This document shows positions 1 through 9,800 of a stretch of DNA of 47,506 bases, one piece after another. The stretch's first letter is position 1, and each line of letters starts with the position of its first letter. The notes beneath the pieces were generated by a model. It did not search any database. It saw nothing but the letters and a program-made list of their open reading frames with translations, and was not told the DNA's origin. The position numbers were made by a program, and so were the translations under genes. The DNA is taken from the NCBI GenBank assembly GCA_900538905.1, contig UPZS01000013.1, positions 1 to 47,506 of the forward strand. The letters run 5' to 3'. The DNA is from an uncultured Sutterella sp. (lineage in GTDB: Bacteria > Pseudomonadota > Gammaproteobacteria > Burkholderiales > Burkholderiaceae_F).

Positions 1-461
1 TCAAGGAAGGTTGGCTGTACGTCTCCCCCGTCATGGATCTGTGCACGCGGGAAATTGTGGTTTGTGAGATGAGTACGCGCCAGGACTTGGCACTAGGCAT
101 GAAGACGCTACAGGAATTGTCCGGGGTTGTTACGGGAGCTGTTGTCTTGCATAGCGATCAAGGGACGCTTTATACCCATTGCGCTTTTCGCAGGGCTGCC
201 GAAGATCTTCTTGTCAAACAAAGCTATTCCCGCAAAGGCAATTGTTGGGATAACGCAGTGATGGAGGGGTGGAACGGTACCTTGAAAACGGAGTGGCTTT
301 ACCATCCGGACAACCGTTATCACAAGAACCTTCTGACGGCTGACGAGGCCAAACGGGAAATTCTCGAATATTGCAATTACTACAATGAGGAACGCATCCA
401 AGCTAAATTGAACTACCGTTCTCCTAAGCAATATAGGGAAGCGGTAGTTCGACAGGCTTGA
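1..461 (+). CDS. IS3-family transposase OrfB, C-terminal part (partial at the left edge)
   Basis: The frame is open from the first bases of the window and ends at TGA 459-461, so the N-terminus lies outside. The visible part is the back half of a DDE/rve integrase domain. It shows an Asp in the VMDLCTREIV strand, the second Asp in LHSDQGTLYT, and the catalytic Glu region in DNAVMEGWNGTLKTEW, followed by the usual tail with NYRSPKQYRE. These are hallmarks of IS3-family OrfB, which catalyses copy-out/paste-in transposition through a circular intermediate. OrfA and the left end are not visible. The stop is about 46 bp from the predicted right end, normal for the family. An IS3-group or IS150-group assignment is not decided. 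Confidence 0.93.
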   Translation, partial: KEGWLYVSPVMDLCTREIVVCEMSTRQDLALGMKTLQELSGVVTGAVVLHSDQGTLYTHCAFRRAAEDLLVKQSYSRKGNCWDNAVMEGWNGTLKTEWLYHPDNRYHKNLLTADEAKREILEYCNYYNEERIQAKLNYRSPKQYREAVVRQA

Positions 462-482
462 ATGCCCGATTGATCAAAAATC

Positions 483-507
483 TGTCTCGCAAAGTGGGGA
501 CAGTTCA
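483..507 (-). mobile_element. Right terminal inverted repeat of the IS3-family element
   Basis: Read on the minus strand from 507, the sequence begins TGAACTGTCCCCACTTTGC and continues to about 483. The TGA start and C-rich stretch fit IS3-family terminal inverted repeats. The end at 507 also coincides with the point where an unrelated open frame (the sulfatase-like gene) begins. The partner repeat and the target duplication are outside the window, so the exact boundary is inferred. Confidence 0.75.
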
Positions 508-1917
508 CCGGCGGCGCTTTTCCGCTCTGCTAATCTCTTTACCGACTTTGCCGTGATTGTTGCGGTGTTCGGGGCGTATGTCTGGCTCATTCGTACCGGT
601 CATACGATTTGGATCAAGAGTGTCTTTGTGCTGTGCATTGTGGGCTCGCTCATCAACGGGTCTTACCTTTTGTGGCAGAGCCGAGGTCAATGGCACAGCG
701 ATGCGGCGCAGCGGGAAACGGCTGCCGACGAGATCCCGGACTATAACGATCGACTCTTCGGTTTTTCCAAGACAGGAGAAAACATTGTTGTCGTCATGAT
801 GGATGCCTTTACGGGCACCCATATGGAACGGATCCTCAAAGATGCTCCGGAACTCAAGCGTGATTTGGAAGGTTTTGTGTGGTATCCCGATACGCTTGCG
901 GCAGGCCCTTCGACCAATGCCGGCATCGCTTCCATTTTGTGCGGTTACGATTGCACGCCGGTTGCCATTAATGCGCAGGGCAGCGACCCCGTTGCCGAAA
1001 AAATCAATCGGGGGTACGCCAAGTTTGTCAATCGTCTGGGCGAGAGTTGGGATGTGGCTTTATACGAGCGCAATTGGCTTGAACAAATGCGGTTGCGCAA
1101 ATACACAGACCAAGATGCCTTGGGACTTCGTTATCTGAGCGACGCCTACACCGATCGCTATATCGAGCGCAATGATCTCAAGATCGGCCGGGGCAATACC
1201 GACGAGTTCTTGCTTGCCGTTTCGGTTTATTCTGCGGTGCCGTGGAGTGCCAAAAATCAGATTTATCGCAATGGCCGTTGGTTTGAAAGTTTCCTCGGAG
1301 ATAAGAACGAGGTGCTGGTGCTCAGAGCTCTCAAGGATTGGGCGCTTTTTGATCAGTTGCCTGAATTGTCCAACGCCAAGGCACAAAAGAACACGTTCAA
1401 GTTCATCGACACGGAACTTACGCACACGCCGTGGTTCATGGATCCGGGCGTGTGCCGCATTGTCTCCAACCCCAAACGGGAGATCGGTGCCGATGGAGTG
1501 CCGCTGGCGCATTTGGCCACCGAAACGTGCGCACTCAAAGCGCTTGCCCGCTGGTTTGATTGGATGAAAAAAGAAGGCGTTTGGGACAACACGACGGTGG
1601 TTCTCGCAAGCGATCACTCTGCTGGCGACGATCCCGCCTATAGCAACCTTTTCAATGATATTGGCATGGGACGGGAGCCGACGCGATCCAATGCTTTGCT
1701 CATGATTAAAAAGGCCGGTCAAACAGGGGAATTCAAGACGGATGCAACGCCGATGACCGCAGCCAAAGCGGCTTCGCTTTGGACGGGGGTTGAGCCGCCG
1801 TTGCCGCGTGTCTTCATTTCGGGGAAGTCTCGCGGTGAAGGCTATCTGATCGAGCAGCTCTGGCAGGTTGAGGGCAGTATGTTTGACGCCAAGAACTGGA
1901 CGGAAAAGAAACCGTAA
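508..1917 (+). pseudogene. Sulfatase-like (alkaline phosphatase superfamily) membrane protein, 5' truncated by the IS
   Basis: The frame is open straight out of the IS end at 508; the first possible start is GTG 553. The visible protein begins with hydrophobic segments (VIVAVFGAYVWLI and SVFVLCIVGSLIN) and continues into an extracytoplasmic hydrolase domain. Features typical of the sulfatase/phosphotransferase fold are NIVVVMMDAFTG (metal and nucleophile strand), GPSTNAGIASILCGYD, TELTHTPW and the metal-binding ASDHSAGDD. Family members normally have several more N-terminal membrane helices, so the 5' part was probably lost when the element inserted. Whether a shortened product is made from GTG 553 is unknown. 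The substrate cannot be read from the sequence. The following hydrolase gene starts 11 bp downstream and may be co-transcribed. Confidence 0.8.
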
Positions 1918-1928
1918 GGAGATTGATG

Positions 1929-2855
1929 ATGTCGCGCACCGAAATCGTGTCACGAGGTAAGTCCGCTTTTGTCGACGGTTTTGAATTGTTTGATGTCAAA
2001 CTATTGAATGACATCATGTTGCGCGTAGCCATGGGTGGCAGAGGAGACAAGGCGCCGGTGCTGATGGTGCATGGGCACCCGCATACGCATGTGATCTGGC
2101 GCAAAGTGGCTCCCGCGCTGGCAAAAGATCGCCAGGTCATTTTGGTGGATTTGCGTGGCTACGGCGATTCCACGAAGCCGGAGAGTACGCCCGATCATCG
2201 TCCCTACAGCAAGCGAGAAATGGCGCGTGACCTGCAATTGTTGCTTCAGTCTCTTGGGATTGAACAATGTGACTTCGTAGGACATGACCGAGGCGGACGC
2301 GTGGGGCATCGCTTTGCGCTTGACTGGCCCGAGCTGGTGCGCAAGGCCGTTTTCATCGATATTGCGCCGACGGCTACGATGTACGAACGCACTGACAAGG
2401 AGTTTGCCTCGCGCTATTTCTGGTGGTTCTTCCTGATTCAGCCAGAACCGTTCCCGGAAAAGCTCATCAACTTTGATCCGGAATACTTCCTGCGGCACCA
2501 TATCAAAGGTCAGCTCAAGATTGAGGGGACCCTTGAAGAAAATGTTTTCCAAGAATATCTGCGCAGCTACCGTAATCCGGAAACGATTCACGCCATCTGC
2601 GAGGACTACCGTGCCGCCGCAACGATTGATCTTGCCGACGACAAAGCTGATGCGGACAAACGCATTGAAGCGCCTTTGCATCTGCTCTGGGGCGCGCGAG
2701 GCACGGTCGGCAAGCTTTACGACGTCGTGCAGACGTGGCGCGATAAGGCGACTGTTGTGACGGGACGCGCTCTTGACTGCGGTCATTCGCCTCAGGAAGA
2801 GTGCCCTCAGGAATTTTTGAGCGAAATCAGACTGTTTCTGGATGGTAACGAGTAG
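1929..2855 (+). CDS. Alpha/beta hydrolase, haloacetate/fluoroacetate dehalogenase-like
   Basis: This 308-aa protein has the fold signatures VHGHPHTHVIW (oxyanion region), VDLRGYGDSTKP and the nucleophile elbow GHDRGGR. The nucleophile is an Asp (about residue 120), as in haloalkanoate dehalogenases rather than esterases. The two Arg residues that clamp the carboxylate in fluoroacetate dehalogenases are present. The acid Asp in FIDIAP (about 144) and His in CGHSPQ (about 286) complete the triad with the same spacings as the Rhodopseudomonas enzyme (104-128-271). In the halide pocket the His-Trp pair reads Trp-Trp (165-166), so halide specificity may differ. Start ATG 1929 is preferred over ATG 1926 because AAGGAG 1916-1921 is then 7 nt away. 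Dehalogenase activity is inferred from the family; epoxide or ester hydrolysis is less likely. Confidence 0.8.
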   Translation: MSRTEIVSRGKSAFVDGFELFDVKLLNDIMLRVAMGGRGDKAPVLMVHGHPHTHVIWRKVAPALAKDRQVILVDLRGYGDSTKPESTPDHRPYSKREMARDLQLLLQSLGIEQCDFVGHDRGGRVGHRFALDWPELVRKAVFIDIAPTATMYERTDKEFASRYFWWFFLIQPEPFPEKLINFDPEYFLRHHIKGQLKIEGTLEENVFQEYLRSYRNPETIHAICEDYRAAATIDLADDKADADKRIEAPLHLLWGARGTVGKLYDVVQTWRDKATVVTGRALDCGHSPQEECPQEFLSEIRLFLDGNE

Positions 2856-2866
2856 AGATTGACGAT

Positions 2867-3508
2867 ATGGCGAGATTTCATGAACTGATCACAGGATTTC
2901 ATAGCTTTCGCAACGAATACCTGCTCAGGGACAAAGAGTTTTTTGAGCAGCTGGCACACGGTCAGAGTCCCAAAACGCTCGTCATTGCCTGCTGCGATTC
3001 GAGAACCGATCCGGCCATCATTCTGGGATGCAAGCCCGGCGACCTGTTCGTGGTCCGCAGCATTGCCGCCATTGTTCCGGACAAGGACTCCGCTGGCGAA
3101 CACGACGCGGTGATCGCGGCCATCGAATACGGCATCAAGCATCTTCAGGTGCATGACATCGTCGTGATGGGACACTCCAATTGCGGCGGTATTCACGGAT
3201 TGCTCAATCCGGAAAAAATTCGTTCGGAAGAATTCATCTCGCGTTGGGTGTCTCTGGCGCTTCCTGCCGTTCGGCGCATTGACCACGAAAACCCAGGGAT
3301 TGACTCACGCATGCGTTGCCGCTTGTGCGAGGAAGGTTCTGTTCTGCTTTCAATCGAAAACCTGCTCTCGTACGACTGGGTACATGAGCCGGTACAGGCC
3401 GGGCGCCTGTGTCTGCACGCCGTTTACTATGACCTTGGACGCGCTTGTCTTGCCTTGTGGAATAGCGAAACGGAAGATTTTGAAGAGGTGCAGGCGCTAC
3501 ATTCGTAG
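2867..3508 (+). CDS. can: Beta-class carbonic anhydrase
   Basis: This 213-aa cytoplasmic enzyme interconverts CO2 and bicarbonate. The zinc ligands are visible as CCDSR (Cys plus the Asp-Arg dyad, near residues 42-45) and HSNCGG (His and Cys, near 104-107). The length is normal for the Can/CynT family. It begins 11 bp after the hydrolase, with only a weak ribosome-binding site, so translation may depend on the upstream gene. No cyanase gene is nearby, so a Can-type housekeeping role supplying bicarbonate is more likely than cyanate detoxification. The gene name is by family, not by synteny. Confidence 0.92.
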   Translation: MARFHELITGFHSFRNEYLLRDKEFFEQLAHGQSPKTLVIACCDSRTDPAIILGCKPGDLFVVRSIAAIVPDKDSAGEHDAVIAAIEYGIKHLQVHDIVVMGHSNCGGIHGLLNPEKIRSEEFISRWVSLALPAVRRIDHENPGIDSRMRCRLCEEGSVLLSIENLLSYDWVHEPVQAGRLCLHAVYYDLGRACLALWNSETEDFEEVQALHS

Positions 3509-3648
3509 TTGTTTTGAAGTAGTGGAAAACTGCAAAAACACATGATTTTGTGTGGCAATGTTCTTTGCAATAACGACTTAATTAAAATTAAAAATCTATA
3601 AAAATCAAAAAGATAGAATAGTAATACGTAAGTAATTTGCAAAATTTC

Positions 3649-3677
3649 TTGACTGCAAAAAAGTAAGAGAGTAGAGT
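3649..3677 (+). promoter_or_regulatory. Sigma-70 promoter of leuA
   Basis: TTGACT (3649-3654), a 17-bp spacer and TAGAGT (3672-3677) form a good match to a sigma-70 promoter about 65 bp before leuA. The surrounding 229-bp gap is strongly AT-rich compared with the genes. A small hairpin (CTTGC 3696-3700 with GCAAG 3706-3710) lies in the leader. No leucine-rich leader peptide or attenuator was found. Confidence 0.65.
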
Positions 3678-3743
3678 GCTCTGAACGTTCAAAAACTTGC
3701 TTTTTGCAAGAAATGATCAGTTTCAACACAGGGAGTTTTGCAA

Positions 3744-5333
3744 ATGTCGAGCGACAATCGGATCATTATTTTTGACACCACGCTTCGCGATGGTGAACAA
3801 GCGCTGCCGCAGAGCCTTTCGGCGCGTCAGAAGCTGCAGATCGCGTTGGCGCTCGAAGAACTCGGCGTCGATGTTTTGGAAGCCGGTTTCCCGATCTCTT
3901 CCAAGGGTGACTTTGAAAGCGTTTCTCAGATTGCCGCCACACTGAAAAAGACGATCCCCTGCGGTTTGTCGCGTTGCGTGGCCAAGGATATTGAAGCTGC
4001 CGGCGAAGCCCTTCGCGTTGCGGAACGTTTCCGTATCCACACCTTTATTGCCACAAGTACGATCCACGTGCGCGACAAACTGCGCAAGTCGTTTGACGAC
4101 ATCGTCGAAATGGCCAAGGCTTCCGTGAAGCTTGCCCGCAACTACACCGACGACGTGGAATTTTCTTGCGAAGACGCAGGCCGCACCCCGATTGACGAAC
4201 TGTGCCGCATGGTGGAAGCCGCAATTGATGCGGGTGCCACGACCATCAACATTCCCGATACCGTGGGCTACACGCTTCCGACGGAATTCGGCGGCATCAT
4301 CACCAACATCTTCAATCGTGTTCCCAACATCGACAAAGCGGTGCTCTCAGTTCACTGCCACAACGACTTGGGCATGGCAACGGCCAATTCGCTGACGGCC
4401 GTGCAGATGGGCGCGCGTCAGATCGAATGCTGCATGAACGGTTTGGGCGAGCGCGCCGGCAATACGTCGCTCGAAGAAGTGGCCGCCGCTTTGAACGTTC
4501 GCAACGGTTACTTCGAAGGTCTCAAGACCGGCATCGTGATGAAGAACATCGCCAGAACGTCTTCGCTCGTTGCCAAGATCTGCCACGAACCCGTGCCGCC
4601 GCACAAGGCCATCGTCGGGTCGAATGCCTTTGCGCACAGCTCCGGCATCCATCAGGACGGCGTGCTCAAGAACCGTCAGACCTACGAAATTCTCACGCCG
4701 GAGAGCGTGGGCTTTAAGGGCAACAACATGCGTATGACGGCGCGTTCCGGCCGCCATATGATCCGCACATGCCTGCAGAATCTCGGTTACACGGAAAAAG
4801 ACTACGACCTTGACGATATCTACGCCCGCTTCCTGAAGCTTGCCGACAAGAAGGGCCAGGTGTTTGACTATGACCTTGAATCCCTGGTGTTCTTCACCAA
4901 GCAGGGCGTAAACGATGACGATACGTATCGCCTTGATCGCCTCAATGTGATGAGCGGCAGCGGCGACATGACGGCAACGGCCACGGTGAGACTGCAAGTC
5001 GGCAAGCGTACGCGCACAGACTCGAGCATCGGCAACGGTCCGGTGGATGCGGTTTACAACTGCATCACGCGTTTGACGGGCGTGCGCTGCAAGCTCACGA
5101 GCTTTGAAATTACCGCCAACGGCGCCGGCATGGACGCTCTCGGTCAGGTCAACATCACGGTCGATTACAACGGACGTGTTTTCCACGGCATGGGCTTGTC
5201 GACTGACGTGATCGAATCGGCTGCCTTGGCTCTGCTTCACGCCATCAACAATATCGAACGCACTAAGCGCATTCAGGAATTGAGAGAACCTCCCAAGAAG
5301 ATTGACGATCTGGTGGCCGAACACAAGGCCTGA
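3744..5333 (+). CDS. leuA: 2-isopropylmalate synthase
   Basis: This 529-aa enzyme condenses acetyl-CoA with 2-oxoisovalerate, the first committed step of leucine synthesis. The N-terminal DRE-TIM barrel begins [15 protein letters not shown]. It carries the metal-binding HCHNDLG motif (where E. coli has HTHDDLG), [15 protein letters not shown] and the [16 protein letters not shown] lid segment. The C-terminal LeuA dimer domain (from about residue 395 to the end) contains [16 protein letters not shown] and [22 protein letters not shown], the leucine feedback site. Similarity to the enteric LeuA is high along its length. ATG 3744 is used because AGGGAG (3730-3735) lies 8 nt upstream. No other leu gene is adjacent; the gene has its own promoter and terminator. 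Confidence 0.97.
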   Translation: MSSDNRIIIFDTTLRDGEQALPQSLSARQKLQIALALEELGVDVLEAGFPISSKGDFESVSQIAATLKKTIPCGLSRCVAKDIEAAGEALRVAERFRIHTFIATSTIHVRDKLRKSFDDIVEMAKASVKLARNYTDDVEFSCEDAGRTPIDELCRMVEAAIDAGATTINIPDTVGYTLPTEFGGIITNIFNRVPNIDKAVLSVHCHNDLGMATANSLTAVQMGARQIECCMNGLGERAGNTSLEEVAAALNVRNGYFEGLKTGIVMKNIARTSSLVAKICHEPVPPHKAIVGSNAFAHSSGIHQDGVLKNRQTYEILTPESVGFKGNNMRMTARSGRHMIRTCLQNLGYTEKDYDLDDIYARFLKLADKKGQVFDYDLESLVFFTKQGVNDDDTYRLDRLNVMSGSGDMTATATVRLQVGKRTRTDSSIGNGPVDAVYNCITRLTGVRCKLTSFEITANGAGMDALGQVNITVDYNGRVFHGMGLSTDVIESAALALLHAINNIERTKRIQELREPPKKIDDLVAEHKA

Positions 5334-5355
5334 TCGAATCTTTCAGCGAGTCAAT

Positions 5356-5395
5356 GCCGCCGTTTCAGCCGAGAGCCGAAGCGGCGGCTATTTTT
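5356..5395 (+). terminator. Rho-independent terminator of leuA
   Basis: An 11-bp GC-rich stem pairs 5356-5366 with 5378-5388 (one G-U pair) around an 11-nt loop and is followed by TATTTTT. It overlaps the last codon region of the convergent ATPase gene, so the two transcription units share this sequence. There is no matching T-run for the opposite direction. Confidence 0.85.
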
Positions 5396-6776
5396 CGAAC
5401 GGCAGTTTTTTGTCCGAGCCGAGTTCGTCGGTGGATAGCCCCAGGAAAAGCGGTTGATAGCTTTCGAGAGCCGGATTGAAGGACAGAAAGACGCGTGCTT
5501 TATCTTTCAATGCCGAGAGCTGAATTTTGGCTGGATTGCGCTTGATTTCCGCAAAACAGACGGTTCGGTTGAGATCGTCGATCGCCACGCAGTCAATTTC
5601 GTTGGTGCCGTTACGATCCCACCAGGGCCCAACCTGAGTAAACAGGCCGAGGTTGCGGAAATGACGACGGTACAACCTTTCGAGCACGCGGCCCGACCAA
5701 TTTGAATAATCGCGCAGAATTAACTGACGGATGGCCTGCGTGTTGTGGCTTTGCAGAATTCGCTGGTTGGGCAGGATGAAGGTGAACCAGAAATCCAACA
5801 GTTCGTCGTTGAGTTCATATGCAACGCGTTGGCGTTTGGCGCCGTTTTGCCCAACCGGTTCCAGAGACTCGATCAGAGCGTACTTGTGCTGAAGCTGATA
5901 CAAATGCGCCGATACGTCAATTGAGAAGGAGCTGACAAGGTCGGCCCGTTTGTTCCTACCGGCGGCAATGCGTCGAAGGATCTCGTGGTAAGTTTGCGTG
6001 GAACCTTTGAACTCGGAGGCCAGCATGAGCTGAGCTTCGGAAAGCCAGACGGAATTTTCTTCGACGCCCAACTGCAGCATGTCCTGCAGCGTAAAGGCGC
6101 CCATCGGCAAGAAATTTTGAATATATTGCGCAACACCACCTGTGAAGGCGTAGAGCGCCAAAAGGTCGTCACCGCTGAAGTTCGGACAGTAGCTTCTGAA
6201 AACGGTTTTGACGAGATCGGGCAGGAACGGCTCGACGTGAAGCACGGCGTTGTTGCGGGCAAAAAGCGGTGCTTGACCGTTCTCGAAGATTTCGCGCATA
6301 GAGCTTGCAACGGAGCCGCAGACAACGAGAAGCAACTGCATTTTTTCGTGGTGCAAATCCCAGAGCTTTTGCAAAGTGCCGTAGAAACTCGGCTCAACGC
6401 GACCGAAGTTCTGGAATTCGTCGAGCACCAGGGTGATCGGACGCTGTTTGGCGACTTCGAATACTTCCAGCAACGCATCTTCGAAGTTGAGAAAACGCCG
6501 AGGACGGGGCCAACCGAAGCATTCTCGCAGGCTTTCTGAAAAATCTTCGAGATTCGACGCGGCATTCAGGTGAGGATTGATGTAGGCGTAGATTGTCGGC
6601 ATGTCCTCGCTAGAGGGCTGCGCCTCCAGGATGAGACGAGTTTTGCCGATGCGGTGCCTGCCGGAGACAACGGAAAAACGACTGATGACCTTGTCTTTGA
6701 CGGTGGAACGGAGTCGTTGTAGTTGTTTCAGTTAGCGCTCTCGACCGAAAAACACATTTTTGGAAATAACAGGCAC
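5388..6776 (-). pseudogene. ATPase_2/DUF234 AAA ATPase-nuclease gene with an in-frame TAA near the start
   Basis: The best-supported start is GTG 6776, 6 nt after GAGG (plus-strand 6783-6786). It gives an N-terminus ending FFGRER, then TAA (plus strand 6732-6734) exactly where relatives have a Glu (FFGRER-E-LKQL). After the stop the same frame is open to TAG at 5388 and contains everything expected of the family. Walker A is SGRHRIGKTRL, Walker B is LVLDEFQNF, and the sensor region is LLLVVCGS. A C-terminal DUF234 domain holds the restriction-nuclease-like pattern NEIDCVA plus CFAEIK. The first ATG after the stop (6602) lies beyond Walker A, so a protein from it would not bind ATP. CTG just after the TAA is the only other near start. 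Most likely this is a recent single-base nonsense mutation; a sequencing error or readthrough is possible. The biological role of the family is not known. Confidence 0.82.
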
Positions 6777-6810
6777 CTGACACCTCAGAAATAATGCGTA
6801 AAACAATTGC

Positions 6811-6827
6811 GCGTAATGTCATTACGC
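6811..6827. promoter_or_regulatory. 17-bp perfect palindrome between tamB and the DUF234 ATPase gene
   Basis: GCGTAATGTCATTACGC is a perfect inverted repeat around a single central base. A further half-site, ATGCGTAA, lies at 6794-6801 on one side. It sits 35-51 bp before the GTG start of the ATPase gene and 40 bp after the tamB stop, so it looks like an operator for the ATPase gene. A weak terminator for tamB is the alternative, but the perfect symmetry leaves almost no loop and the T-run is poor. Confidence 0.5.
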
Positions 6828-6866
6828 ATCTTGACGCAACGGCAAGACGAGTGTGCCGCAAACTTG

Positions 6867-9800
6867 TCAGAATTCAAACGAATAGAGCAAATCAAGCGCT
6901 TGATCCACGCCGCTGACGGCCTCCACATAGAGCCTGGGAATGACGCGGTAACGAAGCGTGAGCGTGGCAAGCGAATCGAAAATCCCGACACCGTACTTCA
7001 CTTTGAGGCCCGGCAGCACGTAGCCAGAGACCACCAGCTGCGAGCTGTCGCCGACGCCCTCGGTTTCAAATCCGAGGCCGCTGATGCCGACTGCGTCGCC
7101 AAGCGATTCGAACACATGACTGCCTTGACTCAAGCCAAGGTTAATGAGGGCGGAGGTAATCATGGTGTTGTCCGAGTCGCCGGAAGGATCAAGACCTTCA
7201 CCGCGGATCAGATAGCTCAAAGCTTCGGTCTCGGATTTGGCAGGGTCGGTGAAGACGGCGACCTGCGGAGAATCAACCGAGCCAGTCACACGAATACCTG
7301 CAATCACATCATCGGCTGTGCGATCCGGGTTGCGAATGGCTTCCAGGTCAAGAAGAGGATTGGCCACAGCCCCCACGAAATGGAATTCACCTCGGCGAAC
7401 GAGTAAGTCTTGTCCGTAAGCCTTGAAGCTACCGCTTGGAACGCTGATTTGACCGGTTAAACCGAGTGTTCCATTGTCCTGAATCACATTGAGGTTTCCG
7501 GTGAGTCTGGCCTTAAGGCCCATGGCTTCAACACGAACATCATCTCCGATGTGAATGCGAAGATTGCTTTCTATGGGTATGGGTTTGCCGGCCGCTTTTT
7601 TCTTGGCACGGGGACGGTCCAGACGAACAACATCGTCGGAAACGTCAACTGCAGAAGCCGGTAGTTTGCTGACGGAAACTTTAGCCCAGGGAATCGAAAT
7701 GGCGCCGTCAAGCTTAATCAGATCGCTACTTGCCTCGCAGGTCACATCGGTTGTGAGGTCAAACTCAATGTCAGGAGGTAAGGTCACGCGCAAATTGCTT
7801 CCTTTGGTGGTCACGATCGCTTTGCCTTCACCGATAGTGCGCCAATCGGCTGATCCGTTCAGTGCGACTTCACCCTGAGATGTTTTAAGGAGCCCTTCGA
7901 GGGTGGAGGAGTTGCCGTCAAAGGTCAGTTTGATGTCGCTGGGCAACATTTCGAAGGGAAGCTTAGTTGAGTCAAGCTTGGCATTAAAAAGTCCGGTTCG
8001 TCCATAAATCAGAGGTTCTTCCAGCGTTCCCGCAAAGCGTAAATTGCCGAACCATTGACCTTCGGCGGATTCACCCGGTGAGAGGAAGGAGTTGACAAGG
8101 GTGGCGTCCACTGCGACGAACTTCAGTGTTCCGTCGACGGTGCGGCTGTTGAAGAGGTCGCTCATGCGAAGTGAACCTTCAATGTCGCCGTTATCTTTGA
8201 TGTCAATCTTCCAGTTGCCTTCGATGCTGTCTTTGGCGTTGGCAAAGGTCAGTTGAACGGAATTGAAGCCCACCTTCAGGTCGCTCAGATCCATGCGGTA
8301 CTTGGTGCTGATGTCCTGAGCTCGTACAGTAACGCGGCCGCGGGGAAGTTCGGAAAGACCCGCCGGCAACGTCACGTCAGCGTTGGCCTTGATGATGCCG
8401 TCAGCAACAAAGCGTCCCGGGAAATATTGCTTGATGAAAGCCAGATCGAATTTCGGAAGACCGATCAGAATGCGCAGATCGCTTCGATTTGTGAGATCAA
8501 TCTTGAGATCGTTTTCCAGACACAGTCGTGCATGAGTGTGAGCCAGGCATGCTTTACTGACATTGGCTCGGTTGAGGTCGGGCACGTAAGCCAGGCGCAT
8601 TGGTTTTTCAAGCGTGACGGGGCCGTAGGCAGTTTTGACTTTGAGTTCGGCAAGCGCGCCCGCCCAATTGCCGAGCATGCGTTCGTAAATGCCCGAGATT
8701 TTGGCGTCAACGGAAACGGGTGTGCCTTCCGTGTGCACGGTCAGGTTGTGCCGCAGTTCGTTTCCGCGCAATTCAATCGTCGCTTTGCGCATGTCGACGC
8801 CTTGCGTCTTGAAGTCGGTAAGCTGCAGTGTCAGTCGACCGGAAACCACGTCGCGCGAACGCATGCGACCGGTCAGATGGCCGCGCTTAAGTGTTGTGCC
8901 GAAATAGTCAATGTTGCGTGCCGTCAGATCGGCGTTGATGACGGGCAGCCGCGTGGTCCCCGTCACGGCCAATGTGCCCTTGACCGAGCCCAGCAGGTTG
9001 GGATCGACCAAACCGAAATCGGGCGCGTCAATTTTGGTCTTGAAGTCCAGTTCCGGTATGTCTTTGGCAAAGTCGGCCTTACCTGAGAATTCAAACGTGT
9101 TGTTGCCGACGGCAAAGTAGAGTTCAGGGGCTTCCACAATGCCGTTGCCGTGAGATTCGACCGAGCCGGTGAGCGCCAACGATTGCCCTCGTAATTCCCC
9201 AAGAACCGTGAGGTCCTGCAATTTTGCTTTCCATCGTCCGTTTTGTCTTTCTCCCCAGATCACGAAACTGCCGTCCACTGTCAAGGGCGTCTGAGGGAGA
9301 ACTTCTTTGGTGTTGAGGCTGGAAAGATTTAAAGCAGCGGCGAAACGAACGTTCTTTTCCCAATTGGCTTGCCCGTCAATTTGAACGCGTCCGACGTTGG
9401 ACAGAATTGAGAAGTCCGTGAGATGGGAGGCGACTTCGGACCCCTTGCCTCGTATGACGATATCCGCTGTGACGCTGTGTTTCTCATCAACGGGATAAAG
9501 CGCTTTGGCGGTGGCGTTGAGAGCGTAGTCAACGGCTTTGCCGGAGAGATTGACATCCACGGCGTTGACGATGGCGCCGGAAATTTCCACTTTGTCGGCA
9601 CGAATCTCTGCTGAAAGAGGCAGGCCGAGCTTTGTCGGAGACGCAGTCAAGACAAAAGAGGCACCTTGTACGCCGGGGACGTTTTCAATACGACCTGAAA
9701 GCGAGAGGGTGTCGTTTAAGGAGCCTTGGCCCGATAGTGTTAAGTGTACGGCTACCGGAGGCTGAGGCTCGGGTTTGGGAAGTAGACCGCGCACGCTGTC

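Noticed and set aside
1060..1953. 297-aa minus-strand frame opposite the sulfatase-like gene
   Set aside because: No recognisable domain, and the plus-strand frame carries all the sulfatase motifs.
3509..3648. Small RNA or leader-peptide attenuator before leuA
   Set aside because: Only AT-rich sequence and weak hairpins were seen; no leucine-rich short frame and no alternative terminator pair.
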